Assembly (NCBI RefSeq): GCF_023283985.1 | Contig: NZ_JAKIKU010000003.1 | Location: forward strand, 434,001 to 498,000 | Reading direction: 5' to 3' | DNA length: 64,000 nt | Source: Shewanella electrodiphila | GTDB lineage: Bacteria > Pseudomonadota > Gammaproteobacteria > Enterobacterales > Shewanellaceae | In this document: in pieces, positions 34,232-44,375 of the stretch | Layout: each line of letters begins with the position of its first letter | Position numbering within the stretch: position 1 is the stretch's first letter | Position numbers and translations under genes: made by a program | Notes under the pieces: generated by a model | Database searches by the model: none | Told to the model about the DNA's origin: nothing | The model's input: only the letters and a program-made list of their open reading frames with translations

Positions 34232-37077
34232 GCCACCTCCTCTTGTGTTGATTTACGTTGCTTTTGTTTGCCGTCAGTATCTTGATTGCTCAGCGCTGCA
34301 GTTTCTAAACCCATATCTTCAAGGCCAATCAACCAAATATCACTGGCACATTGCACAACTTCACTGTGGCAACTTCCGCACTGCTTACCGCAGCCAAGTG
34401 CAGATTGAGTCTCATTAAGCGCCGTATCAAAATCATCTTGGTTAATCGTTGCATTAACTTCTGAGCTGCGTTTACTGAACACCATATTGTCGAGCTTTTG
34501 CAGCATTGCATCTTGAATCTTTGCTTCAGTTACACCTGTACAAGCGCAAATTAATGGGCTGTTACCTGCTCTAATTAACTGATGTAACTGCTGCATTAAT
34601 CCTGTATCCACTTCTTTGCCAATTAACAAATGCAAGGGTTCTAATGCCACCTCAACTTGGGTTTTACTTAATAATTTAAGTGATACCAGCAGGCCTTTAT
34701 TGATGTTGCATTGAACATGAATAAGTTGCTGGCTAATTAAGCTAACCGTCCACTTTAGTGAATACGCAGTTGATTGGAATGCAAAACCTTGTTCAGCATC
34801 AGCAAACGCAATGTGGTAACACTCCCCAGTTGAAAGCGTATGCTGAACATTCCAACATGCACCTTTAAACGCTGGGTCATGCTCACCAAAAATAACCCCC
34901 TGTAAAGCTGTTTCAACTTTTGATATAGAGACGGTTTGACATTTAAATGCGGGTTGCTTTGAAACAGGATCGTAAGCACTGGATAATGCTTGATTCACGC
35001 CTAGGCCAATTGAAAACTGTGAAGACCAATGCATTGGCATAAAGGCGATTTCAGGTGCTTGGTTATCATCAGTTACTACCCTTGCTGAAGCATGTTTATT
35101 GCTGTCATTAAAACTGATTAAGTCACCTTCAGATAAGTTAAGCTCTTGAAGTTTAACTGGATGTATTGCAATGAATGGCTCAGGAATGCTGGCGCGTAAA
35201 CTGGCTATATGCCCCGTACGAGTCATGGTATGCCATTGGTCACGGCTACGACCACTATTCAGTTTAACCTGATGTTTACTGACAATTTCTGTGGATTGGC
35301 TGTCATTGGTAGCGATAAATTGTGCTTTATTGCTGGCGGTTGAAAACGTCCCAGTTTGAAAGACCCTTTGATTGGATTGCCCAAGCTGTGATGGCGTTGA
35401 TATAGGCCATTGGGTTGGCAATAATGCATCATACTGCGCATCGGTTAATTCGCTCATGCCTGTTAAATCAAATTGTTTTTCAGGAAAGCGAGCTTTGACT
35501 GTTTTTGATAATTGCGAAAATTCTTTAAATACAGCAGCACTATTGCTAAATTTAAATGCGCATTCAAAACCCATTAATTTACCGACTTCAGCCAATGCCC
35601 ACCAATCTGCTTTGGCTTCTCCTTTAGCTGGAATAAAGCCGCGCTGACGAGTAATCGTTCGTTCACTATTGGTGACTGTGCCACATTTTTCTGACCAACC
35701 TAACGCAGGAAGTAAAATATCAGCTTCCTTAGCCGTTGCAGCATCTTGCGTAATGTCAGACACCACCACAAAAGGACAAGTATCAAAAGCTTGTTTGATT
35801 TTTGCAGTATTAGGTAAAGATACTAATGGGTTTGTTCCCATAACCCATACCGCTTTAATTTTACCCTCTGCCATCGCATCAAAAAGCTCAACAGCGGTTA
35901 AGCCCTTTTCTGTTGCAATCACACTTTTGGTATTATTTACCTGCCAAAAGTCTGCGAGTAATTCACGTTCTGGAGCTGAAAAGCCCATATGACAAGCAAG
36001 TTGTGTGGCTAACCCGCCAACCTCACGTCCGCCCATTGCATTAGGTTGACCTGTGAGCGAAAAGAAACCACTGCCGGGCTGGCCAATATGACCCAATGCC
36101 AAATGACAGTTAATCATCGCATTGGTGGTATCTGTTCCTGAAAGTGTTTGGTTAACTCCCTGACAGCTCGCTGTCATCACTTTATCGTTGCCAATAAAGA
36201 GTTGGTAAAAATAAATAAGCTCACTACTTGTAAGGCCTAACTCTGTAGCAAGGCTGTCAATGTCATAACTGAGTTTGTCTTTTGACAAGTGCGCAAGAAG
36301 CTCATCAAACCCTTGTGTGTGGGCTTCGACATAATTTGAATCTGTCGCATCGTTATCCACGATAAATTGCAATAAACCATTGAACAATTTGCAGTCTACA
36401 CCTGGCGTAATTTGGAGGTGTAAATCAGCTTGGCTAGAGGTGGCTGTTTTCGCGGGATCGATAACCACAATTTTAGTGCCCCGTTGTTCGCGGGCTTTTA
36501 TCATGCGTTGAAATAATACAGGATGAGTCCACGCACTATTAGCGCCAACTAACACAATCACATCGGCTAACTCAAAATCTTCATAACACCCTGGCACAAC
36601 ATCTTCGCCAAATGCACGCATGTGGCCACTCACAGCAGAAGACATACATAAACGGGAGTTAGTATCCACGTTTGCAGTTCCAATAAATCCTTTAGCGAGT
36701 TTATTGGCAACATAATAATCTTCAGTGAGTAGTTGTCCTGACAGATAAAATGCGACCGAATCAGGTCCGTGCTCAGCAATGGTTTGCGTAAATGTTTCAG
36801 CAATTGTGCTTAACGCTGAATCCCAGGAAGTCGGTTTACCCGATTTAAGTTTTGGGTAACGTAAAGTATTAGGTTGAACCAAGCTTTCAAGAAGGCGTTC
36901 GCCTTTAGCACAAAGCTGACCTTTATTGGCAGGGTGAGCTTGATCGCCAAATAGTTCATCAACAGATTTTTGCGCCTCAGCAGCAGGTAAACCCATTTTA
37001 TGCGAGCCTGAATTTAAAGAAACAGTAACGCCACAGCCTACTCCACAATAAGCACAACTCGATTGGATATTAGACAT
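34228..37077 (-). CDS. nasA: Assimilatory nitrate reductase catalytic subunit NasA
   Basis: 949 aa. Molybdopterin-dependent nitrate reductase (bis-MGD). N-terminal [4Fe-4S] motif CAYCGVGCGVTVSL...GQLCAKGE, then domains II-III (CMSSAVSGHMRAFGEDVVPGCY), dinucleotide-binding domain IV (SRDQWHTMTRTGH...) and an extra C-terminal BFD-like [2Fe-2S] domain (CACTGVTEAKI...GCGKQCGSC), typical of NasA that takes electrons from a ferredoxin/NADH route. ATG 37077 has a good AAAGGGA 6 nt upstream and precedes MSNIQSSCAYCG; a TTG at 37098 is less likely. Overlaps cobA by 4 nt. Sigma-54/NtrC elements are upstream. Confidence 0.95.
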   Translation of the reverse strand: MSNIQSSCAYCGVGCGVTVSLNSGSHKMGLPAAEAQKSVDELFGDQAHPANKGQLCAKGERLLESLVQPNTLRYPKLKSGKPTSWDSALSTIAETFTQTIAEHGPDSVAFYLSGQLLTEDYYVANKLAKGFIGTANVDTNSRLCMSSAVSGHMRAFGEDVVPGCYEDFELADVIVLVGANSAWTHPVLFQRMIKAREQRGTKIVVIDPAKTATSSQADLHLQITPGVDCKLFNGLLQFIVDNDATDSNYVEAHTQGFDELLAHLSKDKLSYDIDSLATELGLTSSELIYFYQLFIGNDKVMTASCQGVNQTLSGTDTTNAMINCHLALGHIGQPGSGFFSLTGQPNAMGGREVGGLATQLACHMGFSAPERELLADFWQVNNTKSVIATEKGLTAVELFDAMAEGKIKAVWVMGTNPLVSLPNTAKIKQAFDTCPFVVVSDITQDAATAKEADILLPALGWSEKCGTVTNSERTITRQRGFIPAKGEAKADWWALAEVGKLMGFECAFKFSNSAAVFKEFSQLSKTVKARFPEKQFDLTGMSELTDAQYDALLPTQWPISTPSQLGQSNQRVFQTGTFSTASNKAQFIATNDSQSTEIVSKHQVKLNSGRSRDQWHTMTRTGHIASLRASIPEPFIAIHPVKLQELNLSEGDLISFNDSNKHASARVVTDDNQAPEIAFMPMHWSSQFSIGLGVNQALSSAYDPVSKQPAFKCQTVSISKVETALQGVIFGEHDPAFKGACWNVQHTLSTGECYHIAFADAEQGFAFQSTAYSLKWTVSLISQQLIHVQCNINKGLLVSLKLLSKTQVEVALEPLHLLIGKEVDTGLMQQLHQLIRAGNSPLICACTGVTEAKIQDAMLQKLDNMVFSKRSSEVNATINQDDFDTALNETQSALGCGKQCGSCHSEVVQCASDIWLIGLEDMGLETAALSNQDTDGKQKQRKSTQEEVA

Positions 37078-37118
37078 GCAACTTCCCTTTACTGACAAAA
37101 TGTTATGTCAATAACATC

Positions 37119-37134
37119 GCAAAAGTTGTGCCAA
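37119..37134 (-). promoter_or_regulatory. Sigma-54 promoter upstream of nasA
   Basis: On the minus strand TTGGCAC-AACTT-TTGC, matching the TTGGCAC-N5-TTGC -24/-12 consensus exactly. It lies about 40 bp before the nasA start codon. Confidence 0.85.
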
Positions 37135-37193
37135 TTACTAAGGTTATGATTTAACTGTGGTTTAACAAAAGGAAATCTAGGAAGTACCGAGAA

Positions 37194-37234
37194 GTGTGCA
37201 ACTCAAGTGCATTATTTTGCACCAAACCTGCGCA
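37194..37234 (-). promoter_or_regulatory. NtrC-site-like palindromes upstream of nasA
   Basis: TGCACCAAACCTGCGCA at 37218-37234 is a 17-bp near-palindrome (TGCAC-N7-GCGCA) and TGCAACTCAAGTGCA at 37197-37211 is a second, shorter one. They are about 60-100 bp upstream of the -24 element, the usual enhancer position. Confidence 0.65.
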
Positions 37235-37350
37235 AGCTATTGAAAACAAATGAATTTAAATACCTCTTTAGGGGTAGTTAAATTCATAGCATTAGTCATA
37301 TCTAGAGCAAAAAACCTCATCACAATAACCAGCTTAAGATTAATAGGCAT

Positions 37351-37380
37351 AAAAAAACGCCAACATCTGTGGCGTTTTTT
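37351..37380. terminator. Terminator after cctA
   Basis: AAAAAAACGCCA-acatc-TGTGGCGTTTTTT form, downstream of cctA on the minus strand. Confidence 0.8.
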
Positions 37381-37464
37381 ACACTATCTCGCATCGTTCT
37401 GTACAAGCGCTCTTATATAAGCAATATGTGTTTCCGATGTAAAATAGCAGTCGATTCATCTCAT

Positions 37465-37800
37465 TTACTGAGCAGAACGTCCATCATCATGACAACTGTC
37501 ACATGTTGGCACATCACCAACATTCATGTCATGAGGTGCGTGACAATCGGCACACATTAACATTCCATCATGTGGTGCGTGATTATCATCCATTTCAGCA
37601 AGTGTTCCGTGACAGCTTTGGCATTGTTCAAACTCATACTCACCATCAGCTGATGGTTCGCCGTCAGCATGACAGCTTTCACATCCACCCATTTCGGCGT
37701 GGAAATCTGCTAGATTTTCATCAGCAGCAAAAGCATTCGATGACAATGTTAATACAGCAAGAGCTGCTGCAAACAATGCGACAAGAATTTTATTGCTCAC
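37465..37800 (-). CDS. cctA: Small tetraheme periplasmic cytochrome c (CctA/STC)
   Basis: 111 aa from GTG 37800, selected because GGAGGG lies 6 nt upstream; an ATG at 37815 would add five residues and has no such site. Signal peptide [13 protein letters not shown], mature protein with four CXXCH sites (CESCH, CQSCH, CADCH, CDSCH). It closely resembles Shewanella STC, a shuttle from CymA to outer-membrane and periplasmic reductases during anaerobic respiration. The window therefore probably derives from a Shewanella. Confidence 0.95.
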   Translation of the reverse strand: MSNKILVALFAAALAVLTLSSNAFAADENLADFHAEMGGCESCHADGEPSADGEYEFEQCQSCHGTLAEMDDNHAPHDGMLMCADCHAPHDMNVGDVPTCDSCHDDGRSAQ

Positions 37801-38043
37801 TATAGTACCCTCCATTTGTGATAATCGAGAAAGTAATCATCAAGTCACTTTTTCGATATCGGTTATCAGCACGACATTTATTTGCTCATTATAAACTTAG
37901 CTAACACTGGTTGATTTAGCAACAGCAAGCGCAACCACTTAAACCTAACAACCAGCTCAACCCTTTAATATGCGTTACTTTATGTATCCGCAAGATTAAA
38001 GTGGTCATTATTCTACTCGTTCAAGCGCAAATTGAAAGCAATA

Positions 38044-38071
38044 AAAAAGGAGCCTTCAGGCTCCTTTTTTT
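38044..38071. terminator. Terminator after htpX
   Basis: AAAAAAGGAGCC-ttca-GGCTCCTTTTTT, 16 nt after the htpX stop codon. Confidence 0.85.
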
Positions 38072-38086
38072 AGATATATTAAGATA

Positions 38087-38950
38087 TTAACTGTTTTTAA
38101 GCGCGCTAATACGCTTATCTAATGGCGGATGGCTCATTAGAAACTCAGCCATTGAACGTTTACCATTAATACCTAAGGCTGACATTTGTGCTGGCATAGC
38201 GCCTGCTTCTGGGCCTGTTTTTAAACGCTCTAATGCAGCAATCATTTTATGCTTACCAGCTAGTTTTGCAGCGCCTTCATCTGCCTTAAATTCACGAATA
38301 CGTGAGAAGTAAGCCACGATCATTGATGCTAAAATACCAAATAACATGTCCATGACGAATACAACGGCCATATAAGCAAACATGCCTAGGCCTTCACCAT
38401 CTTCACTGTTATTAGCAACAACGTTATTCACAATGCCAGCAACCACACGTGCAGCAAAAATAACAAACGTGTTCACAACACCTTGAATTAGCGTCAGTGT
38501 CACCATGTCACCGTTAGCTACGTGGCTAACTTCATGAGCAAGTACACCTTCGATCTCATCTTGAGACATACCGTAAAGTAAGCCTGAACTTACCGCGACT
38601 AATGCATTGTCTTTACTCGGGCCAGTAGCAAAAGCATTCATTTCCTGTGACTGGTAAATCGCCACTTCAGGCATTTTGATGCCAGCTTGCTCTGCTTGGC
38701 GAGCAACAGTTTCAACTAACCAGCGCTCAGTGTTATCACGTGGCGAAGTAATGACTTCACAACCCATGGTCTTTTTAGCCATCCATTTTGAAATAGCTAA
38801 ACTGATGAATGCGCCGCCAAAACCGAACATCGCAGCAAAAATTAATAAACCGCTCATACTTGAAGTACTGACACCAAGTAGAGACATAACAATTGAAGCC
38901 ACTAGCAAGATTGCTAAGTTAGTTCCAATCAATAACATAATACGTAACAT
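38087..38950 (-). CDS. htpX: Membrane zinc metalloprotease HtpX
   Basis: 287 aa from ATG 38950, which follows AGGAG by 5 nt; the upstream extension to 38971 lacks support. Two N-terminal transmembrane helices ([20 protein letters not shown]), zinc site HEVSH in [16 protein letters not shown] near residue 140, two more hydrophobic segments, and the [14 protein letters not shown] third-ligand motif. Inner-membrane quality control, usually under envelope or heat stress control. Confidence 0.95.
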   Translation of the reverse strand: MLRIMLLIGTNLAILLVASIVMSLLGVSTSSMSGLLIFAAMFGFGGAFISLAISKWMAKKTMGCEVITSPRDNTERWLVETVARQAEQAGIKMPEVAIYQSQEMNAFATGPSKDNALVAVSSGLLYGMSQDEIEGVLAHEVSHVANGDMVTLTLIQGVVNTFVIFAARVVAGIVNNVVANNSEDGEGLGMFAYMAVVFVMDMLFGILASMIVAYFSRIREFKADEGAAKLAGKHKMIAALERLKTGPEAGAMPAQMSALGINGKRSMAEFLMSHPPLDKRISALKNS

Positions 38951-39343
38951 TACAACTCCTATCTGGCACACATGCCACTTTACACTTAAATAGCTTGAAC
39001 CAATCAGTTCGCGTTAATCGCGGTACTGTTTACACTCTTTCGAATTTCTTATTCAAACAATTGATGAACACTTAATGACATAATATGTCCTAAAAATCGT
39101 TTTTCAAGGGCAGGAAGTTAAAAATTGAAAATTAATTAACGACGATATAGAAAAATATCACAGCAAACCTTACCTAACCTGAATGTGTCGCTTGTTTGCC
39201 GCAGAGTCTAGGTAGCTAGCATTAATCTAATCTTAAAATTTACACCTAAGTCATTAGTTAAGTTATGGAAAGCGATTAATCTTTGTTAATATCGATATAT
39301 ACAAGAATAAAAAGTTAATAATTAACCAGTTAAGGATTTTTAC
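38951..39343. other. Non-coding stretch between htpX and pepE
   Basis: About 390 bp between divergent htpX and pepE. I see AT-rich sequence suitable for two promoters but no hairpin, repeat or known box. Confidence 0.5.
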
Positions 39344-40054
39344 ATGGCTATGAATGCATTGATGTTAAGCAGTTCTCGTGAAGGCAATACCGATTATTTA
39401 GCCCATGCTATTGAGTACATCAAACCTTTGACAACTCATGCTAAAAAATGGGTCTTTATTCCCTATGCTGGCGTGAGTGTTAATTACGATCAATACCTTA
39501 GTATGGTCACAGAAGGCTTAGCTCCACTTAATATTAATGTGAGCAGCATTCATCAATACAGCGATCCTAAACAAGCCATAAAAGATGCTGATGGTATTTT
39601 AGTTGGTGGTGGTAATACTTTCCAATTATTAAACGAGCTATACCGCTACGACCTTATCCATTTAATCAATGAGCAAGTCTCAAATGGTAAACCTTATATT
39701 GGTTGGAGCGCAGGATCTAACATTACCGGCTTAAGTATTCGCACTACTAATGATATGCCGATTGTTGAACCAGCATCTTTTACTGGGCTTAAGTTATTGC
39801 CGTTCCAATTAAACCCTCATTACACTAATTACCAAGCCCCTGGTCATAATGGTGAAACGCGCGCACAGCGTTTACTCGAGTTCACTCTGGTTGACCCGAT
39901 TACCCCAGTGATTGGCATTCAGGAAGGCACAGCCCTTTGGCGCCGTGGTGATACCTTAACGCTTGTGGGTGATAAAGAGGCATACTTATTTCACGGCAAG
40001 CAACAAGAAGTCGTTATTCCTGTTGGTAGTGATTTGAGCAGTTACCTTGATTAA
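39344..40054 (+). CDS. pepE: Alpha-aspartyl dipeptidase PepE
   Basis: 236 aa, peptidase family S51. Nucleophile Ser in [10 protein letters not shown] near residue 125 and the strand [14 protein letters not shown] near residue 90; catalytic His lies in NPHYTNYQ. Cleaves Asp-X dipeptides. Aaggattttta gives a Shine-Dalgarno 7 nt before ATG. Monocistronic, with its own terminator. Confidence 0.93.
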   Translation: MAMNALMLSSSREGNTDYLAHAIEYIKPLTTHAKKWVFIPYAGVSVNYDQYLSMVTEGLAPLNINVSSIHQYSDPKQAIKDADGILVGGGNTFQLLNELYRYDLIHLINEQVSNGKPYIGWSAGSNITGLSIRTTNDMPIVEPASFTGLKLLPFQLNPHYTNYQAPGHNGETRAQRLLEFTLVDPITPVIGIQEGTALWRRGDTLTLVGDKEAYLFHGKQQEVVIPVGSDLSSYLD

Positions 40055-40119
40055 CATTAACAAGAATTGGAATAAAACAGTAACAAGTATCTGATTCAAA
40101 AAGCCTAATCTAATTAAGC

Positions 40120-40156
40120 AAAAAGCCTTAAACTCAGTAAGAGTTTAAGGCTTTTT
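40120..40156. terminator. Bidirectional terminator after pepE
   Basis: AAAAAGCCTTAAACTC-agtaa-GAGTTTAAGGCTTTTT, a 16-bp stem between convergent pepE and the TonB receptor. Confidence 0.9.
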
Positions 40157-40185
40157 CAATCAATAAACCGCAATAATTCTGCGTT

Positions 40186-42438
40186 TTAGAAGGTGTAGTT
40201 CACTTTCACACTGAAATAACGACCTGGCTGGCTGTAGGTTTCTTCAGTCACACCTAAGTTAGACATCAAGAACTTAGATTGACCTGCCACATCGGCATAA
40301 TCAATATATTCTTTGTCTAATACGTTGAATACACCTGAACGCAGTGTCCAATTATCACTCAATACAAAATTAGCGGTGATATCAACCACGGCATAACCAG
40401 CAGTATTAAATACTTCGTTAAACCCCATATCTGGCATACCAGGAATCGGTGGGAAAATATCTAACTCTGTTGTGCGGTCCATACTGTCAGCAAAACGCAC
40501 TGTTAAGCCAAAGTCCATTTCTGTATTGGCAAGATGAGTATAATAATTAACCCCAACGTTGCCTTTAAGCGGACTGACTGAATTTAAATAGTCACCGTTT
40601 TGATCTTCGCCGTGGGTATAAGCAATATTACCCCAAAGTTCAATCTCATCAGTAAACCATTGACTAAATGATGCTTCAGCACCGTATAAAGTCACTTCAT
40701 CATAGTTAATATATTGGTATTCAAGTGAGCGAGGCATTACACAACCTAAAGGACCGCCACAGCCAACAAATTCCCAATCAATGTAGTCATTGGCTTGAGT
40801 GTAGAAAGTGGTGAATTCATATTGAGTATCACCATGATGGCCACGTAAACCAAGCTCAATGGTATGGCTTGATTCTGACTCTAAATCATAGTTGGCTTGG
40901 ATCATTACAGGGAATGGCATTTTGCCATCTTTCACTTCAAGCTCACCCCATTTTTGATCCGGCGTCGGCATTTTGTAGCCGTAAGCATATTGTGCATACA
41001 CATTAACGTTTGGCGTCATGTGGTACACAAGGCCTAGCTTTGGCGACCAAAAACCATCACTCATTTCTTCGAAATCAGCTGGGTCACGGCCTGCTTCTTC
41101 AGCTTGGTTTTGATCTGGCGTGTTTTTAAAGTAGTCATAACGCAGACCTAAAATCGCGTTTAACTTGCCATCATAGAAAGTGATGTCATCTTGAATGAAC
41201 GCGCCAACTCGAAGGCTTTTAGTATCAGCGAATGAGAAAGTGTCAGTATCTGAAGGTGACCAATTACCATCTTCAAAAACTTGATAATCACGTGGACGAC
41301 TCATTTCTGACTGCTCAACATCAACACCGTAAATGATGTTGTGATCGTGACCCGTTAACGATAAAGACTTACTAAATGTGCTGGCGAAACCAACACGATA
41401 TTCGTCAAATTGGTAGTCTCTGTGCTCGGTAATATCACGAGCACCACCTTGCGCGCCGTCGTAATAATCACGCTTTTCACTTTGGTCAGTCTTACCGTAG
41501 TACAGCACAAAGTCGACATTGTCATGGATAACACGGTCTTTAGTCGAACGAAGACGCAATGACGTGTTTAGTGACTGGGTTTGGCGATCATAATCAATCG
41601 AACTTGTGTTATCTAAGCTGTTTTCCCAACGGTCTAACTGCTGATTCATGTAATCAACAGTTAACTGCAGGTTAGTATCATCATTGAAGTGATATTTACT
41701 TTTAATGAGAAAGCTATCTGTGACTAAGTCGCTATCAGGGAGTGTTTCTGAGTAGTTTTGCTGCTCTTCACCTTCACGGCGTTGGTATGAGACTAAGTTG
41801 TCAAAGTTACCTGCACTAAAAGCACTGGTAAATCCAGCGCTGTACTCATCATTCATGCCGGTATAGCCAGCATTCGCTGAGAAGTAATAATCTTCACCAC
41901 GTAAATAGTCATCAGCATCTTTAGATGTCATCACTAATACACCGCCAAGCGCATCTGAACCATACATGGTCGATGCAGCAGCCTTTAACACTTCAACTTG
42001 TTTTAAGCCTTCAACTTCAGTTAAACCACGGCCAGTACCTTCAGCACCTGGGCCTAATGGTGAAGCATATTGGTTGTTAACGCGAACACCATCTTTCACC
42101 ATCATCACACGGTTACCACCAATACCACGGATTGTCACCGAGCTTGGTTTACCAGCACCGCCTTTAACATCGACTGCCGCTTCATTTCTGAATAACGTTG
42201 AAAAATCAGTGCTCATGTTACGTGCAATGGCTTCTTCATCAATCACAACGACAGAGCCCGCAACTTGATCAAGCGTTTGCTCCATACGTGAACCCGAAAT
42301 AACAATCACTTCATGGAAGTTTGAGATAGATTGTTTAATCTCTTCTTGTGATACAACCTGTGACTCTGCCATTACTTGTGGCGCAAGCGCTGCGGCTACG
42401 GCGGCGCTAATTAATTTGATTGAAAGCTGCTTCATCAT
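40186..42438 (-). CDS. TonB-dependent receptor, heme/hemoglobin type
   Basis: 750 aa. Signal peptide (AALAPQVMAES), plug domain (VIVISGSRMEQTLDQVAGSV then DALGGVLVMTS), barrel ending in YFSVKVNYTF. The plug motif SVTIRGIGGNRVMMVKDGVR and a barrel segment AYGYKMPTPDQKW, comparable to the FRAP region of heme receptors, favour heme or hemoglobin as ligand; substrate remains unproven. A Fur-box-like sequence lies about 200 bp upstream. Stands alone, so no downstream heme-import genes in this locus. Confidence 0.82.
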   Translation of the reverse strand: MMKQLSIKLISAAVAAALAPQVMAESQVVSQEEIKQSISNFHEVIVISGSRMEQTLDQVAGSVVVIDEEAIARNMSTDFSTLFRNEAAVDVKGGAGKPSSVTIRGIGGNRVMMVKDGVRVNNQYASPLGPGAEGTGRGLTEVEGLKQVEVLKAAASTMYGSDALGGVLVMTSKDADDYLRGEDYYFSANAGYTGMNDEYSAGFTSAFSAGNFDNLVSYQRREGEEQQNYSETLPDSDLVTDSFLIKSKYHFNDDTNLQLTVDYMNQQLDRWENSLDNTSSIDYDRQTQSLNTSLRLRSTKDRVIHDNVDFVLYYGKTDQSEKRDYYDGAQGGARDITEHRDYQFDEYRVGFASTFSKSLSLTGHDHNIIYGVDVEQSEMSRPRDYQVFEDGNWSPSDTDTFSFADTKSLRVGAFIQDDITFYDGKLNAILGLRYDYFKNTPDQNQAEEAGRDPADFEEMSDGFWSPKLGLVYHMTPNVNVYAQYAYGYKMPTPDQKWGELEVKDGKMPFPVMIQANYDLESESSHTIELGLRGHHGDTQYEFTTFYTQANDYIDWEFVGCGGPLGCVMPRSLEYQYINYDEVTLYGAEASFSQWFTDEIELWGNIAYTHGEDQNGDYLNSVSPLKGNVGVNYYTHLANTEMDFGLTVRFADSMDRTTELDIFPPIPGMPDMGFNEVFNTAGYAVVDITANFVLSDNWTLRSGVFNVLDKEYIDYADVAGQSKFLMSNLGVTEETYSQPGRYFSVKVNYTF

Positions 42439-42639
42439 CGCGAACCTTAATTAAAGCTTAATAGGAATTAATCTCATCTTGAATGGCGCAGGAGTCTACC
42501 ATGAAGAATATTTCACATCGGGATCACGATCCCAATATTCGTGTAATGATATAAAACCCTTATCTTTTAATAGGAACGCTGTTTCACACTTGTAAAAACA
42601 TGTATTGCTAATGTTTAATTTTCACAACTTAAACAGCAA

Positions 42640-42658
42640 GATAAGAACAATCATTACA
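42640..42658 (-). promoter_or_regulatory. Fur-box-like site
   Basis: GATAAGAACAATCATTACA matches 14 of 19 positions of GATAATGATAATCATTATC. About 200 bp upstream of the receptor start, further than usual. Iron control is plausible for a heme-type receptor. Confidence 0.35.
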
Positions 42659-42797
42659 CAAAGCGGTATTTAATTAGTCCAATTAAATGTCACAATGTTT
42701 TTATTCAGTGGCAGGTAGATGGCAGGCTTCGATGCCTTTTATAGATATATCCCCTTTGAAATTAGACGGGAGTTCGGACAGATTTTACCATTAAAAA

Positions 42798-42823
42798 AGG
42801 GCTCGCATTAAAATGCGAGCCCT
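42798..42823 (-). terminator. Terminator of the RND efflux operon
   Basis: AGGGCTCGCAT-taaa-ATGCGAGCCCT, then a T-run on the minus strand. Follows the outer-membrane factor gene by about 55 nt. Confidence 0.9.
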
Positions 42824-42878
42824 GATGATGAATAGCGTCTGTTCAGGTATTACAATTCAACGATTCTCATGTCTAATC

Positions 42879-44375
42879 CTAACTAGAGTCACTTTGATTT
42901 GAACTTGAAATATCAGCTAATTCTTCTTCTGTTAACACCCCACCACCTAATGAACGATATAAGGTGATCATTGATAACAAACGGTCACGCCTCACCTGAC
43001 TTAGGGTCAACTCGGCATTAAATAAACTTCGCTGGGCATCCATTAAATCTAAAGAACTAGAAACACCATTTCGATATCTCAACGTGGCTAAGCGAGTATA
43101 TTCTTTTGAAGCTGCGACTAAATCTTGCTGCGCCTCGATAGCGAGTTCTGAGCGCCTGAAACTATTCATCGCATCATTCACTTCAAAATAGGCACTTAGT
43201 ACCGTACTGCGATAGGCAAGATTTGCCTGTTTATATTCTTGTTGCGCAATCTCGTATTGAGCTGAAATACTACCAGCATTAAATATAGGCGCAGTAATAC
43301 CACCAAGCAGCGACCATGTTAGTCCTTGGCTATCAAAAATGCTGCTGAGGTCATCTGTTTCAGTGCCGTAACTGCCGCTAATGGTAAATTGTGGGAAAAA
43401 TGCAGTCTTAGCCACACCCACATTCGCATTAGCTGCAATCAATGCTTGTTCCGCTGCTTTTACATCTGGCCGTTGAGATAACATTTGCGATGGCACGCCA
43501 ACCACAAAGCTATTGGGAAATAACGTTATATCTTCAAGTAGCTCATCACCTGTTTTAGCTTCTAACGGATAATTAAATTCCCCCAGTAATATTTTTAGCT
43601 GGTTAGATTTGGCTTTCCTTTCAAAATCTAAATCTGGCAAGGTCACTTTCGCGCTTTGATATTCGACTTCAGCTTGGCGTACTTGTAAGCCTGAAATCAC
43701 CCCGTTCTTTTTGCGCAAACGCGATAAGTCACGCTCTTTTAAACGAATCTCAACGGTATTTAATGCAATTTGATAACGCTGTTCAATATCAAGCCACTCG
43801 TAATATCGACTAGCGACATCACTTATCAAACTAATAACTGCAAGGTTTAACGCATCTTGTGCAGACAAAAAGTTTGCGTACTCAGCTTCACTTCGGCGTC
43901 TATTGGCTCCCCAAATATCTAATTCCCACGAAACCGTGCCATCAAGATTAAACTCATTGCCATGCTCAGGATCTGTGCTAGTAATCGCACTATCAATAGC
44001 GCGCTCAGCGCCAGCTTCAAGCCCTAGTGATGGATATAGGGCAGCGCCTGTTACTGTAACCTTTGAACGAGCGGCAATTAAACGCGAGCGAACTGATTCA
44101 AGATCTAAATTTTGCGATAACGCATGCGAGATAAGTATTTGTAAGTCTGGGTCTAAATAAAACGATTTCCATTTCGATAAACCAAGATTCGTCTGTGGCT
44201 CTTGGGCTAAATCATCGTGATACTGGGTAGGCAGCTCCATCTCAGGGCGTTGATAATCTGGCCCCATCGCACAGCTTGTTAGCAATATGCTTAAACCAAG
44301 TGGAACAAAGGCTCTAACTGGTTTCTGAACAAGACCGTTTTGAACAAATATTTTTTGCACAAGTAATTTAAACAC
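42879..44375 (-). CDS. RND efflux outer-membrane factor (NodT/OprM family lipoprotein)
   Basis: 498 aa. Lipobox LLTSC (Cys about 36) and the two tandem OEP repeats forming the TolC-like barrel and coiled-coil tunnel (SVSWELDIWGANRRRSEAEY and ISGSYGTETDDLSSIF with LDAQRSLF near the end). Third gene of a tripartite RND pump; overlaps the RND gene by 8 nt. NodT-type partners are common in MexEF-OprN-like systems. Confidence 0.92.
   Translation of the reverse strand: MFKLLVQKIFVQNGLVQKPVRAFVPLGLSILLTSCAMGPDYQRPEMELPTQYHDDLAQEPQTNLGLSKWKSFYLDPDLQILISHALSQNLDLESVRSRLIAARSKVTVTGAALYPSLGLEAGAERAIDSAITSTDPEHGNEFNLDGTVSWELDIWGANRRRSEAEYANFLSAQDALNLAVISLISDVASRYYEWLDIEQRYQIALNTVEIRLKERDLSRLRKKNGVISGLQVRQAEVEYQSAKVTLPDLDFERKAKSNQLKILLGEFNYPLEAKTGDELLEDITLFPNSFVVGVPSQMLSQRPDVKAAEQALIAANANVGVAKTAFFPQFTISGSYGTETDDLSSIFDSQGLTWSLLGGITAPIFNAGSISAQYEIAQQEYKQANLAYRSTVLSAYFEVNDAMNSFRRSELAIEAQQDLVAASKEYTRLATLRYRNGVSSSLDLMDAQRSLFNAELTLSQVRRDRLLSMITLYRSLGGGVLTEEELADISSSNQSDSS

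Larger units (their letters stand above)
37078..37464. other. Non-coding stretch between nasA and cctA
   Basis: Holds the nasA sigma-54 promoter, NtrC-like sites and the cctA terminator (annotated separately). Both neighbours are on the minus strand: cctA transcription ends here and the nasA promoter lies here. Nothing else with coding or structural signal. Confidence 0.6.
42439..42878. promoter_or_regulatory. Regulatory gap between the TonB receptor and the efflux operon
   Basis: 440 bp with no gene. It contains a palindrome GGGATC-AC-GATCCC (42520-42533), a Fur-like site (42640-42658) and the efflux-operon terminator (42798-42823). Confidence 0.6.
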
